Positions 1 through 10,727 of a DNA stretch of 64,000 bases are shown here, one piece after another. The notes under the pieces were generated by a model. The model was given only the letters and a program-made list of their open reading frames with translations, made no database searches and had not been told where the DNA came from. Origin of the DNA: Ampelomyces quisqualis (lineage: Eukaryota > Ascomycota > Dothideomycetes > Pleosporales > Phaeosphaeriaceae); the NCBI GenBank assembly GCA_018398575.1, contig JAGTXZ010000021.1, forward strand, positions 2,542,001-2,606,000. The letters are read 5' to 3'. The stretch's first letter is position 1, and every line of letters starts with the position of its first letter. The translations under genes were made by a program, and so were the position numbers.

Positions 1-228
1 AGCTAGTATGTATTCTCAAACTTGCGGGACTATCTCTACCTTGGTCTCCCACGACGACTCTCCTACCCTCAACCACCTGCTGTTGATCGCCACTCGTCTC
101 CTAGTCGACGTCTAGTCACGTTGAGCCAATAACGTCTTTGCACGATCCTACTTGGAACATCACAACGTCCTCAGGCAAGCTTCTTATATATTCGCGACGT
201 TCGTGTGATTCGAAAGCCAAGCTCAAAG
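1..228. promoter_or_regulatory. Upstream region of the first gene
   Basis: Non-coding lead-in to the PNPOx-like gene. A TATA-like stretch (TATATA) lies at about 185-190, some 40 bases before the ATG at 229, so it is probably very close to the transcription start. No other element was recognised. Confidence 0.35.
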
Positions 229-1116
229 ATGGTCAAATACTACCCGTCCCTTAATGAGAATCATATCGATTTCATAACCTCGCAACCTCTCTTCTTCGTC
301 GCTAGCGCTCCATGGGCCGGTGAGCACATCAATCTCTCTCCGAAAGGCCATCCATCGCGCACTTTCTCGATACTTGGCCCAAATACAGTCGCCTATCTGG
401 ATGCTACCGGAAGCGGTTGCGAAACGATTTCACACGTCTACGAAAATGGCCGCGTGACTGTCATGTTCTGCTCCTTCGGTCCTTCGCCACAGATCATGCG
501 ACTGTTCTGCAAGGGCCGAGTCGTGGAAAAATGGGACCAGTATTACCAGGAACTGAGGGCAAAAATGGCAACTGAAAATGGCGGTGAGGTCGACGTCACT
601 GGTGCGAGGGCCATTATTGTGTTGAAGATCAAGAAAGTGCAAACCAGTTGTGGATTTGGAGTGCCCATGATAAACAACGACAAGAACGCTCCGCTCGAGG
701 CTACTGGAGATGCCGTCACCCTCGTCGAACATGACGAGGACACCACCGCAAACGAGGACTGGAAGCCGCGGGAGACCATGGACACCTGGGCGCGAAAGAT
801 GCTCGAGAAGCAAGAACTCATGGACTATCAGAAAAGGTCGAACCATCAATCACTCGATGGTCTTCCCGGCCTGCTGAGCGCTCGCCGCGCATTGGATCAG
901 AATCTCGCCATTGAAGACACAAAAGCCTGGTTCCAGAAAGTGAGCCGACAGCAAGATGCGGTTTTCTTCGGCATTGGCTTGGGTGTTTTGCTCATGATTG
1001 TACTCAGTCTTGTGGGCGTACTAAGTATAAGACCGCTCTTCCTATATCATTTCCTCAACTATCAGAGGAGGCAGATCGGAGTACCAGAAGAGTCAGTGCA
1101 CAAGTCGGAATTATGA
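229..1116 (+). CDS. PNPOx-like FMN-binding split-barrel protein with C-terminal membrane segment
   Basis: Single-exon gene of 295 residues. The first ATG is at 229 in the context CAAAGATGG; an upstream in-frame GTG at 205 is not used by eukaryotes. The N-terminal ~120 residues look like the pyridoxamine 5'-phosphate oxidase-like flavin-binding split barrel found in many fungal proteins: a PxFFVASAP strand, an HPSRTFSILGPN stretch and a TVMFCSFGPSPQIMRL strand. The family binds FMN or a related cofactor, but most members have no proven substrate. After a polar linker, about residues 242-265 form one hydrophobic helix (FFGIGLGVLLMIVLSLVGVL), so the protein is probably tail-anchored with the barrel in the cytosol. 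Family assignment is by motif; the anchor is directly visible; the reaction is unknown. Confidence 0.8.
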   Translation: MVKYYPSLNENHIDFITSQPLFFVASAPWAGEHINLSPKGHPSRTFSILGPNTVAYLDATGSGCETISHVYENGRVTVMFCSFGPSPQIMRLFCKGRVVEKWDQYYQELRAKMATENGGEVDVTGARAIIVLKIKKVQTSCGFGVPMINNDKNAPLEATGDAVTLVEHDEDTTANEDWKPRETMDTWARKMLEKQELMDYQKRSNHQSLDGLPGLLSARRALDQNLAIEDTKAWFQKVSRQQDAVFFGIGLGVLLMIVLSLVGVLSIRPLFLYHFLNYQRRQIGVPEESVHKSEL

Positions 1117-1801
1117 TGGCACCTGCTCGTGAAGAGATTTGTGGTGTCTTCATTATCTCCAATGTTACACTAGACCTGCAAGTCTCTGACTACAGCTCGC
1201 TGCGCAAGCCGTGCTCATGGAGACGAAGCATCATTACTGGAGCATGCGCATTCCTTTCTTGACTGTACAGAGTAAGAAGTCACTCTCTTATATATTCTAG
1301 CGGCGTTTTTGAAGGTTTACGGGCGAAGAGAGGTGGAGCCGGGGCTCATGTGTCGCGATTATATTTTGTTGGGTTTCGTGCTCGGAGGTGTAACATTTCT
1401 CTTTCTGTATTTTACTACCTACACCCCAGAGAGACTCGCGACCACCTCTTCAGCACTATTGAAATTCCCGTTCCAACATCCACTGATAGTCTGGCCACAA
1501 TCAAACTCGTCTACATCTGGAAACTCCCCTCTCGTATAGAAAAGGTCGGAGGCTGTATTTGGTGTAGATAGGGGATCTCTTGGAAGAGTTTCCTTTACGA
1601 CTGGACCTGGTTATGGATCTTGAAGGCGTATCGGGCTTGCACTTGCGCAAGGCCAATGTGTTGATGCTGTGGGGTGGTTGGCTGTCGGCGATGAGGTCAT
1701 GGTGCGCAAACTAGAGGAGGGCGAGCCGCGGCTCCAGCATCAGTAAATCCACACGACGTACTCCCGAGCTTTGCGTGTCAACAGCCGTCGTGGCCACCAA
1801 C
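1117..1801. other. Intergenic region
   Basis: Holds the 3' UTR of the PNPOx-like gene and the promoter of the Nas6 homologue. A 63-codon ORF from an ATG at 1348 contains one hydrophobic stretch but no recognisable family; it is most likely UTR sequence. Nothing else is supported. Confidence 0.4.
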
Positions 1802-2569
1802 ATGGAAGAGTACAAGGCCAAGTATGCCATACACGAAGCCTGTCGCGAGGGCCAGAGTAGGCTCGACCCCGCACTCGACCTGCCGCCACTGCTGCTGCTG
1901 ACCCCACCAGCGTCCAGAGTCGAATCGCTCCTGGCGGCCAACCCCAAGCTCGCATCTTTGCGCGACCCGGATGACCGTCTGCCCATCCACTGGGCCGTGT
2001 CCTTCAACCACGTGCCCATTGTCCAGCTGCTCGTCGACTCCAAGACGTTCGATGCAGACGTGGCGGACGGCTCGGGATGGACGGCGCTCATGATGGCCTG
2101 CTCGCGCAAAGACGCCGAGGCCGTAGTAGACGTGCTCCTGGGCAAGGGCGCCGACGTCAACGCGAAGAACAACAACGGCCAGACGGCGCTGCACTTTTGC
2201 GCCTCCAAGGCGAACCTCGACATTGCGCGCACCCTGCTCAGCCAGAAGCCGCCCGCGAGCGCACGTGTCAAGGACAGGCGGGGCCAGCTGCCGCTCCATC
2301 GTGCGGCAGCTGCCGGCAACGTGCCCATGGTCAAGGCCATGCTCGATGCGAAGAGCCCGCTGAACGCGACAGACATGGATGGCATGACAGCGCTGCATCA
2401 CGCCATCAGCGAAGGCCATGGAGACGCCGCCCTGCTGCTGCTGACGCGAGGTGCCGAATTCGACAAGCCAGACAAGGACGAACACGTGCCTCTTGATCTA
2501 GCGCCCGACGCAAAGACGCGGAATTTCATTGTACAAGCAGCGGGGCGGGAAGGCATCGACCTAGAGTAG
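1802..2569 (+). CDS. NAS6: 26S proteasome assembly chaperone, gankyrin/Nas6-like ankyrin protein
   Basis: Start ATG at 1802 (MEEYKAKYAIHEACREGQ). A 54-nt intron at 1857-1910 (GTAGGC...CCACCAG, with CTGAC as branch point) is predicted. It is divisible by three and stop-free, so unspliced translation hides it. Splicing removes a Leu/Pro-rich insert and joins the first helix to SRVESLLAANPKL, giving 237 residues. The rest is a run of ankyrin repeats (RLPIHWAVSFNHVPIVQLL, GWTALMMACSRKD, GQTALHFCASKANLDIARTL, GQLPLHRAAAAGNVPMVKAM, GMTALHHAISEGHGDAALLL). Length and the opening IHEAC...RLPIHWA pattern match Nas6/PSMD10, which binds the C-terminus of the Rpt3 ATPase during assembly of the proteasome regulatory particle. 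Assignment rests on family resemblance and could be a different small ankyrin protein. Confidence 0.8.
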   Translation: MEEYKAKYAIHEACREGQSRLDPALDLPPLLLLTPPASRVESLLAANPKLASLRDPDDRLPIHWAVSFNHVPIVQLLVDSKTFDADVADGSGWTALMMACSRKDAEAVVDVLLGKGADVNAKNNNGQTALHFCASKANLDIARTLLSQKPPASARVKDRRGQLPLHRAAAAGNVPMVKAMLDAKSPLNATDMDGMTALHHAISEGHGDAALLLLTRGAEFDKPDKDEHVPLDLAPDAKTRNFIVQAAGREGIDLE

Positions 2570-3400
2570 GAGCACGTGGTAGACGACCCGCTGGCATTGT
2601 GCGCAAACGACCTCGTAGTAGATACCCTGGGACGGCGTTTTGGACGGCATATCGTGGGAACTGGGGAGTAGAAAAGCGAGTGTATGAGTCTGCGGAGTAC
2701 TCGGTATACTACGTACCCTCTGGCACGACTAGTCGATTGAATCTGTTGTGAATGAGCACTAGTGCGTGTCGGCGATCCCACCCAGACTACGGAGTACAAC
2801 TACATGGGCACTCTCTGCAAAGCTCAGATCTGTCGCCGTCGGCATTGCCATCATGACTTGCATGAACCGAATGATACCCCGCAGCATTACGCATCGGCAC
2901 ACTGCTCACGTGCAGCTCGTTGTCTCATCGCATTCTTCAATCCTGCGTAGGTACGCTGTGACAAGCGGACGCCGAACAACCGATTGGCTGTCCGCTTCAC
3001 CAGAATGCACCTGCACCACAGCGTACAGCAAACAGATATCCACGGGACGTTAAAAGCGAGGCCGAGGAACGTGTGTACTAAGAAGATGCTCGAGTACAGT
3101 ATTGCACCATGACCTGGACATCATGGTACCCCATTGGCCGAATACCAAACCATCACGGTCTTCACCCATAGAGCTTATATACACTTCACAGAATGACGTC
3201 TAAGCGGCACAAACCGCAACGTTTACCCACCCATAAGATCACAGAAGTCACCGTCTTGCAAACCGCTCCTACCTGATATTCACAAGCAAAGCACCTGCCA
3301 CCCGCCATCTTGATAGTCAACACCCTCAGTGCTCTCGCGAGCTTCGCCAGAGCACAATATCGACGTTCGTTCAACACCACCTAAATCAACATACATCAGC
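2570..3400. other. Intergenic region
   Basis: No gene recognised. Contains one copy of a recurrent 9-mer TACGGAGTA (2788-2796) and a TATA-like stretch (CTTATATACAC, about 3174-3184) upstream of the F-box-like gene. Two overlapping ORFs of 62-95 codons here have no family signal. Confidence 0.4.
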
Positions 3401-4417
3401 ATGGCTACATCAGACCCCTCGCCAGCCTTACAATTCCTGGTCTCGCAGCGAATACCACCCGAACTCATACTCAAAACCATACAACACCTGCCCTTCGAAA
3501 ATGGCAAGAGAATCGCAAGCTTAAGTGTCAATCCGCGGCTTAGAGAAATTATCAGCGCGTATGAGCACTCCATCACCCACTCGTTCATGAAGAAAGAGCT
3601 CCGGCACGCGCTTGTTGATTTCCCTTTCTGTGGGAAATTTGGCCTAGGATGGCTTTCAGCTTGCGTGTCGAGATATGATACTATCGACGCCATCATGGAT
3701 GAACTAACGTGGCGCGAGAATTGCGTGGCTGTCGAGCCGCACAATGTTTCTGCTGTCAACGCCGGCTTACTGCTACTTTACCGTCTTGCTTCGATGCGTA
3801 AGTTTGTCTGCTTACATGCTCCCTCCTTATGCTATCAGTGGAATACTAACCGTCCCCCAGCTACCCACTCGGCCAAACTCTCCCTCATAAAATCTCTCTC
3901 CCGCGACCCCCTAACATCAATGTACCTCGCCATCCACCACGCCACGCTCACAGCCCGGTACCACGGCCATGGCTGGATCCACCAACGCACCTACGGCCGC
4001 TTCATGGACGCCAATCAACTCTCCCTGCGCAACGAGATCGAATTTTGTTTCGCCGAAGCGTCTTTATCTATTGGCCCCGACTTCCTGTCTGACATGCTCG
4101 TCACGCCATCTGATTCCGTGGGCGAAACCACGCTCTTGAATTTCTATCATGACCATGGCACGCATGATTGGGAGTGGCCGTGCTGGGGCGAGGGAAAAGG
4201 GGAGTTTGAACCGCCGAGGACGCATGGGCCGCACAGGGAGGGGAAGGGGAGGAGTTTATTTACGAGCATGTTGGAGAGGATGGCGGAGGTGGAGGGTTGT
4301 GTGCTTGAGGAGGTCAGGAGGAGGGTAGAGGAGAGGACGGACGGGAAGGCGCATAGGTTGGCGTATTTGAGTTTGGGGGGAAAGGAGAGGTTGGTCAGGG
4401 GTCTGGATGTGGCGTGA
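3401..4417 (+). CDS. F-box-like protein, hypothetical
   Basis: Start ATG at 3401 (MATSDPSP), chosen over an upstream non-AUG extension. A 63-nt intron at 3798-3860 (GTAAGT...CCCCCAG, with CTAAC near the acceptor) joins LASMP to THSAKLSLIK; it keeps frame and has no stop, so it is easily overlooked. The spliced product is 317 residues. Residues ~15-60 (IPPELILKTIQHLP, then a basic SVNPRLREII helix) look like a degenerate F-box, which would bind Skp1 in an SCF ubiquitin ligase. The rest is Pleosporales-type hypothetical sequence with no repeat or catalytic motif that I recognise. The C-terminal ~60 residues are highly charged and encoded by a G-rich purine tract. The F-box call is weak; that the gene is real is supported by the clean intron. 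Confidence 0.6.
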   Translation: MATSDPSPALQFLVSQRIPPELILKTIQHLPFENGKRIASLSVNPRLREIISAYEHSITHSFMKKELRHALVDFPFCGKFGLGWLSACVSRYDTIDAIMDELTWRENCVAVEPHNVSAVNAGLLLLYRLASMRKFVCLHAPSLCYQWNTNRPPATHSAKLSLIKSLSRDPLTSMYLAIHHATLTARYHGHGWIHQRTYGRFMDANQLSLRNEIEFCFAEASLSIGPDFLSDMLVTPSDSVGETTLLNFYHDHGTHDWEWPCWGEGKGEFEPPRTHGPHREGKGRSLFTSMLERMAEVEGCVLEEVRRRVEERTDGKAHRLAYLSLGGKERLVRGLDVA

Positions 4418-4632
4418 TAGGAGTATTTCACGATCTTTATAATCCTACATGGTCGCGGTGCTCAGTGCATTCGGTGGAGATGGAGACACGATTGTATTTT
4501 GTCCTTCCGCCTCCTCAGTTGTTTTCTCTTCTAGAGGGATAGATGTGAGCAGATTATCCAATGTTGATACTTCAGAGTGAGGCACGATGCGCATCGGATA
4601 GCCGGGCAAGTTTGTCATCATGTTCCATTCCA

Positions 4633-5536
4633 TTACTTGATCTCCGGATACACATCTGTCCGCCTAATCAAAGGAACCTCCCGCCTAATCTTATCAACAT
4701 ACTCCAAATCAATCTCCGCAACCGCAATCTCCCCCTCATCTTTCCAATGCCCATGCTCACCCTCGTCTCCACCCAACTGCGAAACGATCTTACCCCACGG
4801 ATCAATGATCATGCTCGTGCCGTAACTTCTCCTCTTACCCTCTTGATCGTGCACGCCAACTTGTCCAGCGGCAATGACATAGCTCTGCGTCTCTATCGCA
4901 CGGGCGCGCAGCAGAATCTCCCAGTGTCCGGCTTTACCCGTGGGCGATGTAAACGCAGATGGATACGTGATGATGTGCGCGCCACGAGCGCGCAGAGCCT
5001 GAGCAGGTTCGGGAAAGCGCAAGTCGAAGCAGATTAGCGCGCCTACTTTGCCGATGGCGGTGGAGAAGGGCTGGAGGAGTTGGATTCCGCGCTCGACGTT
5101 GTCTGATTCTTTCAACGACGGGCCGTTTTCCATGTCGACGTCGAAGAGGTGGAGTTTTTGGTAGCGTTGGGTGATTTCGCCGTGTTCGTCGATCCAGATG
5201 AGGGTGTTCCTGACTTTCTTTCCATCGGCTGGCTCGTGGATGCCAACGTGCACTGGGAGCTTGTGCTTTTTGGCTTCTTCTCGGAGGCCAATGACGAACT
5301 CTGATGATTCGACGGATTTGCAAAGGTCTCTGGAGCCAATGTAGTCGCAGGCCTCTGGCAGGAACAATGCTTTGGCGCCTGCTTCAGAGGCCTTTTGAAC
5401 GAGCTTTTGACATTGGCTGAGGTTGTGTCCCATGGACGCTGTCGAGCACATTTGACCAATTGCCTGCGACTTTCAGCATGTCGAAGTGCAGCACAGATTG
5501 AAAACTTACTGCTAGAGGCATCCTGACGGCGTTCAT
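4633..5536 (-). CDS. NIT2: Nitrilase-superfamily amidase, Nit2 type (deaminated-glutathione amidase)
   Basis: Two exons: 5510-5536 and 4633-5463, with a 46-nt intron (5464-5509, GTAAGT...GTCGCAG). The product is 285 residues from the ATG at 5536, or 280 from the in-frame ATG at 5521 (MPLAAIGQMCST), which fits the usual N-terminus of the family better. The complete nitrilase catalytic triad is visible: Glu46 in LFLPEACDY, Lys112 in RYQKLHLFDVD and Cys154 in ALICFDLRFPE. The Cys environment and the DVDMENGPSLKES segment match the Nit1/Nit2 branch, which hydrolyses deaminated glutathione, a repair function for transaminase side products; it is cytosolic or mitochondrial. Length is normal for the family. 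It is convergent with the F-box-like gene, leaving ~215 bases between the stop codons. Confidence 0.9.
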
Positions 5537-6192
5537 ACGCTTCTTAATGGTGTACTGACAATGGCGAGTGGGAAAACAAGTCACATCGTCACTGGAATAA
5601 TAGTCTCCTTTGGACTACACCGGATATAGCAGTAGTGGAAGAAGGGAGCGAATTGTGGAAATGGAGCACATCGAATCTTAAGATACTTAACATGCTCGCA
5701 GGATGCACTGCGACGAGAAAAACGTCCCCGGTGCGTGCAATTTCAGATGCTGGCGTCAATATGCTGGATCTGTTCCATGGGTTGGTTTCGCGTTGCGCCA
5801 GCCCTGGAGGCCGCGGCAAGGCGTCCGCGCTTGGCAGGCGTGCGCCAAACACGCAGCCTTCTGCGCATTATTGCGTGGCTATTTCAAGGCCACGACAACA
5901 GTTCGTATACCGGCAAAGCCAGAGTGAAACTGGAGACGCAACAGCACTACTCATAGAAAGCTAGTAGACGAAGGGACCACGATAACCAAGGGGCTTTTGA
6001 AGGTCTCACAAACTACAGCGACGCGAGACGTCGGCGTACCACGACGCTCAAGTCACAACTGGCCGTTTGACATAGGTCAACCATGACAGGACCCAAACGG
6101 AAAATCAGCACCCGGTGATACTCGACAGAGCTTCCTTGGTGCTCGGCGACAGTATAAGCGGCCAACTGTAGCGCCCGCAGCAATTCGATACA
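5537..6192. other. Divergent promoter region between NIT2 and the TMF-like gene
   Basis: About 650 bases serving both divergent genes. ORFs of 73-109 codons overlap here in several frames without family signal. No regulatory site was recognised with confidence. Confidence 0.4.
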
Positions 6193-8934
6193 ATGAGTGG
6201 GAAAGGCTGGTGGAACAGCGCCCTATCAGGCCTCGAATCCCGTCTGGACGGGATGCTCGCCGAAGATGCCCAGGGCAATCCGAAGCCAAAGGCAGCCGAT
6301 GCGGCGGGGAAGCAGGATGCGCCTGAAAAGGCAGCTGTAGAGACGAAGTTGGCGGTTGAGCCAGGTGGGTTGGTCCCGATGGCATTTGGAGGGGAAGTAG
6401 GCTTGGTGGAAGCTGACGACACGCCAGTATCGCGCACCTCTTCCCGTAGCCGGCCCAGCTCGAGACTGCAGGACCGCCTGGCAAAGGCGGTGACTAAGGG
6501 TGCAGACTCGCGAGCATCGTCCGACACGGGGTCGCGGCCAGAGAGCCCAGCGCTGCAAGGCACGAAGCCACCCGAGCAAGCCGTAGAGACAGGCCCGTCT
6601 AGACCGGAAGAACAAGAGCACCACCGAGAGGGCGCAGTGAAGAAGGCAGACGACGGCCAGCCCACCGCCTCGCCGCGACCGTCCATCGACGGGCCCGCTC
6701 CCGTTCACTCCCCGCCCGTGCTGCCCCCCGCCCTCGTGTCTGAGCAGCCCGCTGTGATGCCCAAACCCACCATGTCCATACCGTCAATGCCGTCGGTCGT
6801 TGCCCCGCCGACGGCTTCTCCCCGCCCGTCGCTCGACAGCGTCGCCTTGCGACCCTCCATGGATGCATCCACCCCCACACAGCCAACCGAACCGAGCACT
6901 CGAGACCCAGACATGCTTCAGACGGAGCTATCTGCGCTCCAGGACGCCCACGAGGAGACGGTCCGGGGCCATCGCGATGAGCTCAATGGGCACCTCGAGC
7001 GCATCGATGCCCTGCAATCCAAGCTTGCATACTTGGCTCAACAGCTAGCCTCTTCTGCACAGTCGGTCGCCACAGATCCCGACACATGGCCGGCGCACAG
7101 AAAGTTGGCCGACAAGGATGCCCAAATTGCGGCACTCATGGAGGAGGGCCAGAGGCTGTCCAAGACGGAAATGAAGCATTCGACTACAGTGAAGACACTC
7201 CGCGCCAAGGCGGTCGAGCACAACAAGGAGATGACGACCCTGAAGCAAAGATTAGCCAAGGCAGAAAAGAGCATCACCGAGCAGTCGGAAAGGGCGAACC
7301 GCGCAGAAGCTGCTGAGCGCGCTGCTCGCGACAAGCTTAAGATTGTGGGCAAGATCGAAAAGGACATCGAGCTTATCAAGGCAGAGCGTGAAGAAGCTGG
7401 TCTAACCATCAACGAGCTACGCAGACAATTGGATGACGCGATTTCGAGAGCAGATGCGGCAGAGAAAAAGGTCCAAAGTGGCGCATTGGAGGCGGAGAAA
7501 AGGGCTACCGCGTCCCTGAAAGACGACATCGAGAATATGCGCATTGAAAAGAAGCTTGCCGAAGATCGCGCGAAACGAGAGCTGCAGACCGCCAGAGACG
7601 AAGCCAAGAGCCAGCAAGAGAAGGCAACGGTAGTCGAGCTAGAATTACGCGGGGAGATTGCTGTAAGTCTTGCAACCATGAAGGGCAACGCCAGGTGCTG
7701 ACATTGGATGTAGAATCTCGAGTCGAAACTTGAACTTCTTCGCAGCCGCACAGAAGAGGCTACCTCATCGGCTACAGGCGATTCGCAAGCGAAGCTTCTC
7801 CGGCAGATTGAGACTCTACAAACCCAATACTCACTAGCTTCCGAAAACTGGCATGGCATAGAGACAACCCTGACGTCTCGGGTCGCAGCACTCGAGAAGG
7901 ATCGTGATGAGACGGCGAAGCGCGAGTCTGACGTCAGACGCAAGGCCAGAGAAGTCAATTCCAAGGCACGGAGACTAGAAGACGAACTCGAAAGCATCAA
8001 CGAGCGCGCGCGAGCTTTTGAACACGATCTCACAGAGCAACGAGCAGCTGCCCAAAAGTTGCAAGCCCGGTTGGCGCAGGCCGAGACATGGGCACAAGAC
8101 GCGCGAGCGGAGCTTGAGCGGGAAAAGAAAGGCTGGGAAGCTGAGCTCCAGCAACGGGTAGAAGAGGGGAAGCATAAATGGAGGTTGGAAACGCCATCAC
8201 CGTCCTTGCTGAACAACGGAAGTCACCTACGTGCAGACTCCCCGTCTGACACCCGGAGGAGGCAGTCTCCAGACCCGTTGGGTATCCACCATCGCAAGTC
8301 TGTACCTAGGTCCATCTCATCCAATATGGACGCCTCACTTGCTCTCTCGCCAATGGACCGGATGTTTGAAGAAACAGCTCGCCGGCCGTCATACTCGCGG
8401 CAAACCTCGGCGCCAAAGGTCCGGACACCGGAGGTTGGAACTCCACAACGGCAAGGCTCCGTGGCAAGCTTGGCGAATCTCAATGGGGCGAGAGTATTTG
8501 ATACGCCGTCCATTCACACGGTCGACTTCGACGAGCCCTTTGGAAGCGTCTCATCACCTCATGGGACCATCAACGATATGATTTCCGTGTCGACGGCTGG
8601 TGCAGGACCGTCTGTCCAACTCGTAGAGCGCATGAGCGCTGCTGTTCGACGGCTCGAGTCGGAAAAGGCTACGTCCAAGGAGGAATTGGCTCGCCTTGGC
8701 GCTCAGCGCGACGAGGCGAGAGAGGAAGTCGTGTCGTTGATGCGAGAAGTAGAAGAGAAGAAGAAGGTGGATCAGAAAGTCAATGTACTTGAGAAGGAGC
8801 TCAAGGCGATGGAGCAGCGGTACGAGACGACGCTGGAGATGCTGGGCGAGAAGACGGAGAAGGTGGAGGAGTTGGAGGGCGATGTTGCGGATTTGAAAAA
8901 GATTTATAGGGAGTTGGTACAGACTATCAAATAG
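6193..8934 (+). CDS. SGM1: TMF/Sgm1-like golgin (TATA element modulatory factor family)
   Basis: Two exons, 6193-7662 and 7714-8934, with a 51-nt intron (GTAAGT...GATGTAG); 896 residues. The N-terminus MSGKGWWNSALSGLESRLDG is an amphipathic Trp-containing segment. Residues ~40-235 are Pro/Ser-rich and probably disordered, with two related phrases, TASPRPSIDGPAP and TASPRPSLDS. Residues ~240-690 are nearly continuous coiled coil (heptads with E/K/A/L; NLESKLELLRSRTEEA follows the junction). After a Ser/Arg-rich linker, the last ~105 residues (LVERMSAAVRRLESEK to YRELVQTIK) match the conserved C-terminal TMF domain, which in the animal and yeast relatives binds Rab6/Ypt6 at the Golgi. The inferred role is a Golgi tether for retrograde traffic. 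Low-complexity coiled coil makes similarity searches noisy, but both ends agree with the family. Confidence 0.8.
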
Positions 8935-9099
8935 GTGGCTTGTCATGAAAGTGGCCCTGGGGCAGTTGTGGTAGGCATGTAGCACATGTTGCTGAAATGG
9001 ATATCACGATCTATGTACAAGCTTCTTCTAGATATTAGACCATGGAGTCAAAGTCGCATGTTGTCTACCACGCCCAATACGCCAGGAACATGCAGTTGC

Positions 9100-10349
9100 C
9101 TATATGCCAAGGTAATACTTGCCCCTCTCATAAGCATAAAAACTCGTCGCGGCCAGCGGAATCACCTTGACGTATCCAATCGTCAGGCCCACGAAAAAAC
9201 CTCTCCATCCCCGTTCAAGATAGATCCTCTTGGCTACCTCGGCTATGCCCAGACGGTGTCCATCACCCACTACGCCACCGACTTGCATGCGCCGCCGGAT
9301 GACTTCGAGCGGGTATGAGACGGTCTGCGACACGAAGCCTGCTACGCCTCCCGTGGACAGTTCAGCCCAGTAGCGGAGTTGCGCGGGTTTGTGTGTGGCT
9401 GTGCTCGATTGCTCGCGCGCCGTGTCCGGGAGGGTGGTGTATGGCGCGAGCTGTGGCCAGCGCATGAGATCGGACATGGAGTCGTGTGTCAGAAAACTGG
9501 CGCCGGCATAGGGGATCATGCCGAGCAGTGTCGGGGTGAAGCCGCGGAAAAAGTTGGCCAGCCCCGATCGCGGGGTCATGTGTTGGACGACGTGTGTAGC
9601 GCTTGCGGCGAGGGGGCTGGACGGGGCATGTGCGGCTGGCCGTGGTGTTTCGGCGTGTATCTTGCGCACGATGGAGGCGAAACTGCTGCGTGCTTCGGCG
9701 TGGGTTTCAAAGGCGAGGCGCACGCGGACGACCTCGAGGGGGTAGGTGCAGAAGACGGAGACCATGCCAGCCAGACTGCCCGAGACGAATCTGCGGCCGG
9801 CCGTCTCCTCGCCCTTGTTCTTGATGACGCGGGCGCGGATCTGCTCGTAGGCGAGGAACTTGATGCCCGCGTAGGGGAAGATGCGCAGGAGGGTGGCCGA
9901 GTGGCCTTTGAAGAGCCCGCGCACGCCCGCCGAGGCGTAGATGTCGTGCATGGCCGTGGGGAAGCCGGACCACGAGCCCGTGTACTTGGCGAAGTGGGGG
10001 TTGCGCGTCTGGAAGAGGATCTTGACGCGGTCGAGGGGCCCGACGACGGTTTTGGCCTGGGGGCGTGTCAGTGCTGTGCTTGACTGTTTGTATGTAGGCG
10101 ACCCCCGGGGTGTAGGGTGTGGGCTGGCGTCTCCAGTACACGTACAGCACATCCAGCAATGCCGCCCGCAACCATGCTCTTGATAAGATACTCGGGGCTC
10201 TGCTTGCCCACCTCGGGCGATGGCCCCTCTTGCGCCGCCATGGCTCTCCGCTCCCGCTCGCGCCCCCGCCCCCGCTCGCGCTTCTCCGGCCCTGCGCTCT
10301 CGTCGTCGGCGCGACATATTGGCGGGCGTCGCTGCAGGGGGGTGCTCAT
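9100..10349 (-). CDS. LEU5: Mitochondrial carrier, coenzyme A transporter (Leu5/SLC25A16 type)
   Basis: Two exons, 10146-10349 and 9100-10056, split by an 89-nt intron (10057-10145, GTACGT...CCCCCAG) that lies inside the first carrier repeat and joins GGIAGCA to AKTVVGPLDRVKILFQ. This gives 386 residues from the ATG at 10349; in-frame ATGs at 10352 and 10400 are alternatives. Three mitochondrial carrier repeats are present, each with the PxD/ExxK/R signature: PLDRVK, PLEVVR and PLEVIR. The FKGHSATLLRIFPYAGIKF phrase and the sequence after the first signature are typical of Leu5/Graves-disease-carrier proteins, which import CoA or a precursor into the matrix. The N-terminal ~50 residues are Arg/Glu-rich and poorly conserved. 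Repeat 2 carries a His/Pro/Ala-rich insertion (PRPAAHAPSSPLAASATH) before the FFRGFTPTLLGMIPYAG helix. Confidence 0.85.
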
Positions 10350-10727
10350 CATATGCGTACTGGCGCCGATGTGTTCATGGCGGACGGCGTCTGCGGGCAT
10401 TCGATGGGTCGCGCTGCCTCACCGTGACATGAGCATGTGGGGGGTCCCGTCTATCGTGGAGAAACGTCTCGCGGGTCGTGTGTGTCGAGTGTGAGCGTGA
10501 AGTGCCATTCCCACGTCATCATCCCATCTGCCGAGGGACGATTCGCTGCATTCTCGGACCGACGCAAGCCGCGCTGATTGGATCGACATACAACAACTGC
10601 GACTCGCACGTGATCCCCCAGCGAACCGTCGATGGGGATAAATCCTCCCGCACATGCTGCTGACCTGGCACCTCTGGACGGCAAGGTTGTGGGCAGAGAA
10701 CAAGCGCACCGAGCCTGTCCCGCCACA

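Noticed and set aside
1348..1539. 63-codon ORF with a hydrophobic stretch after the first gene
   Set aside because: Too short, no homologous pattern, and located in the probable 3' UTR of the PNPOx-like gene.
7038..8216. 392-codon Ser-rich minus-strand ORF opposite the TMF-like gene
   Set aside because: It arises from the antisense of a Glu/Lys/Ala-rich coiled coil; it also crosses that gene's intron and lacks any domain.
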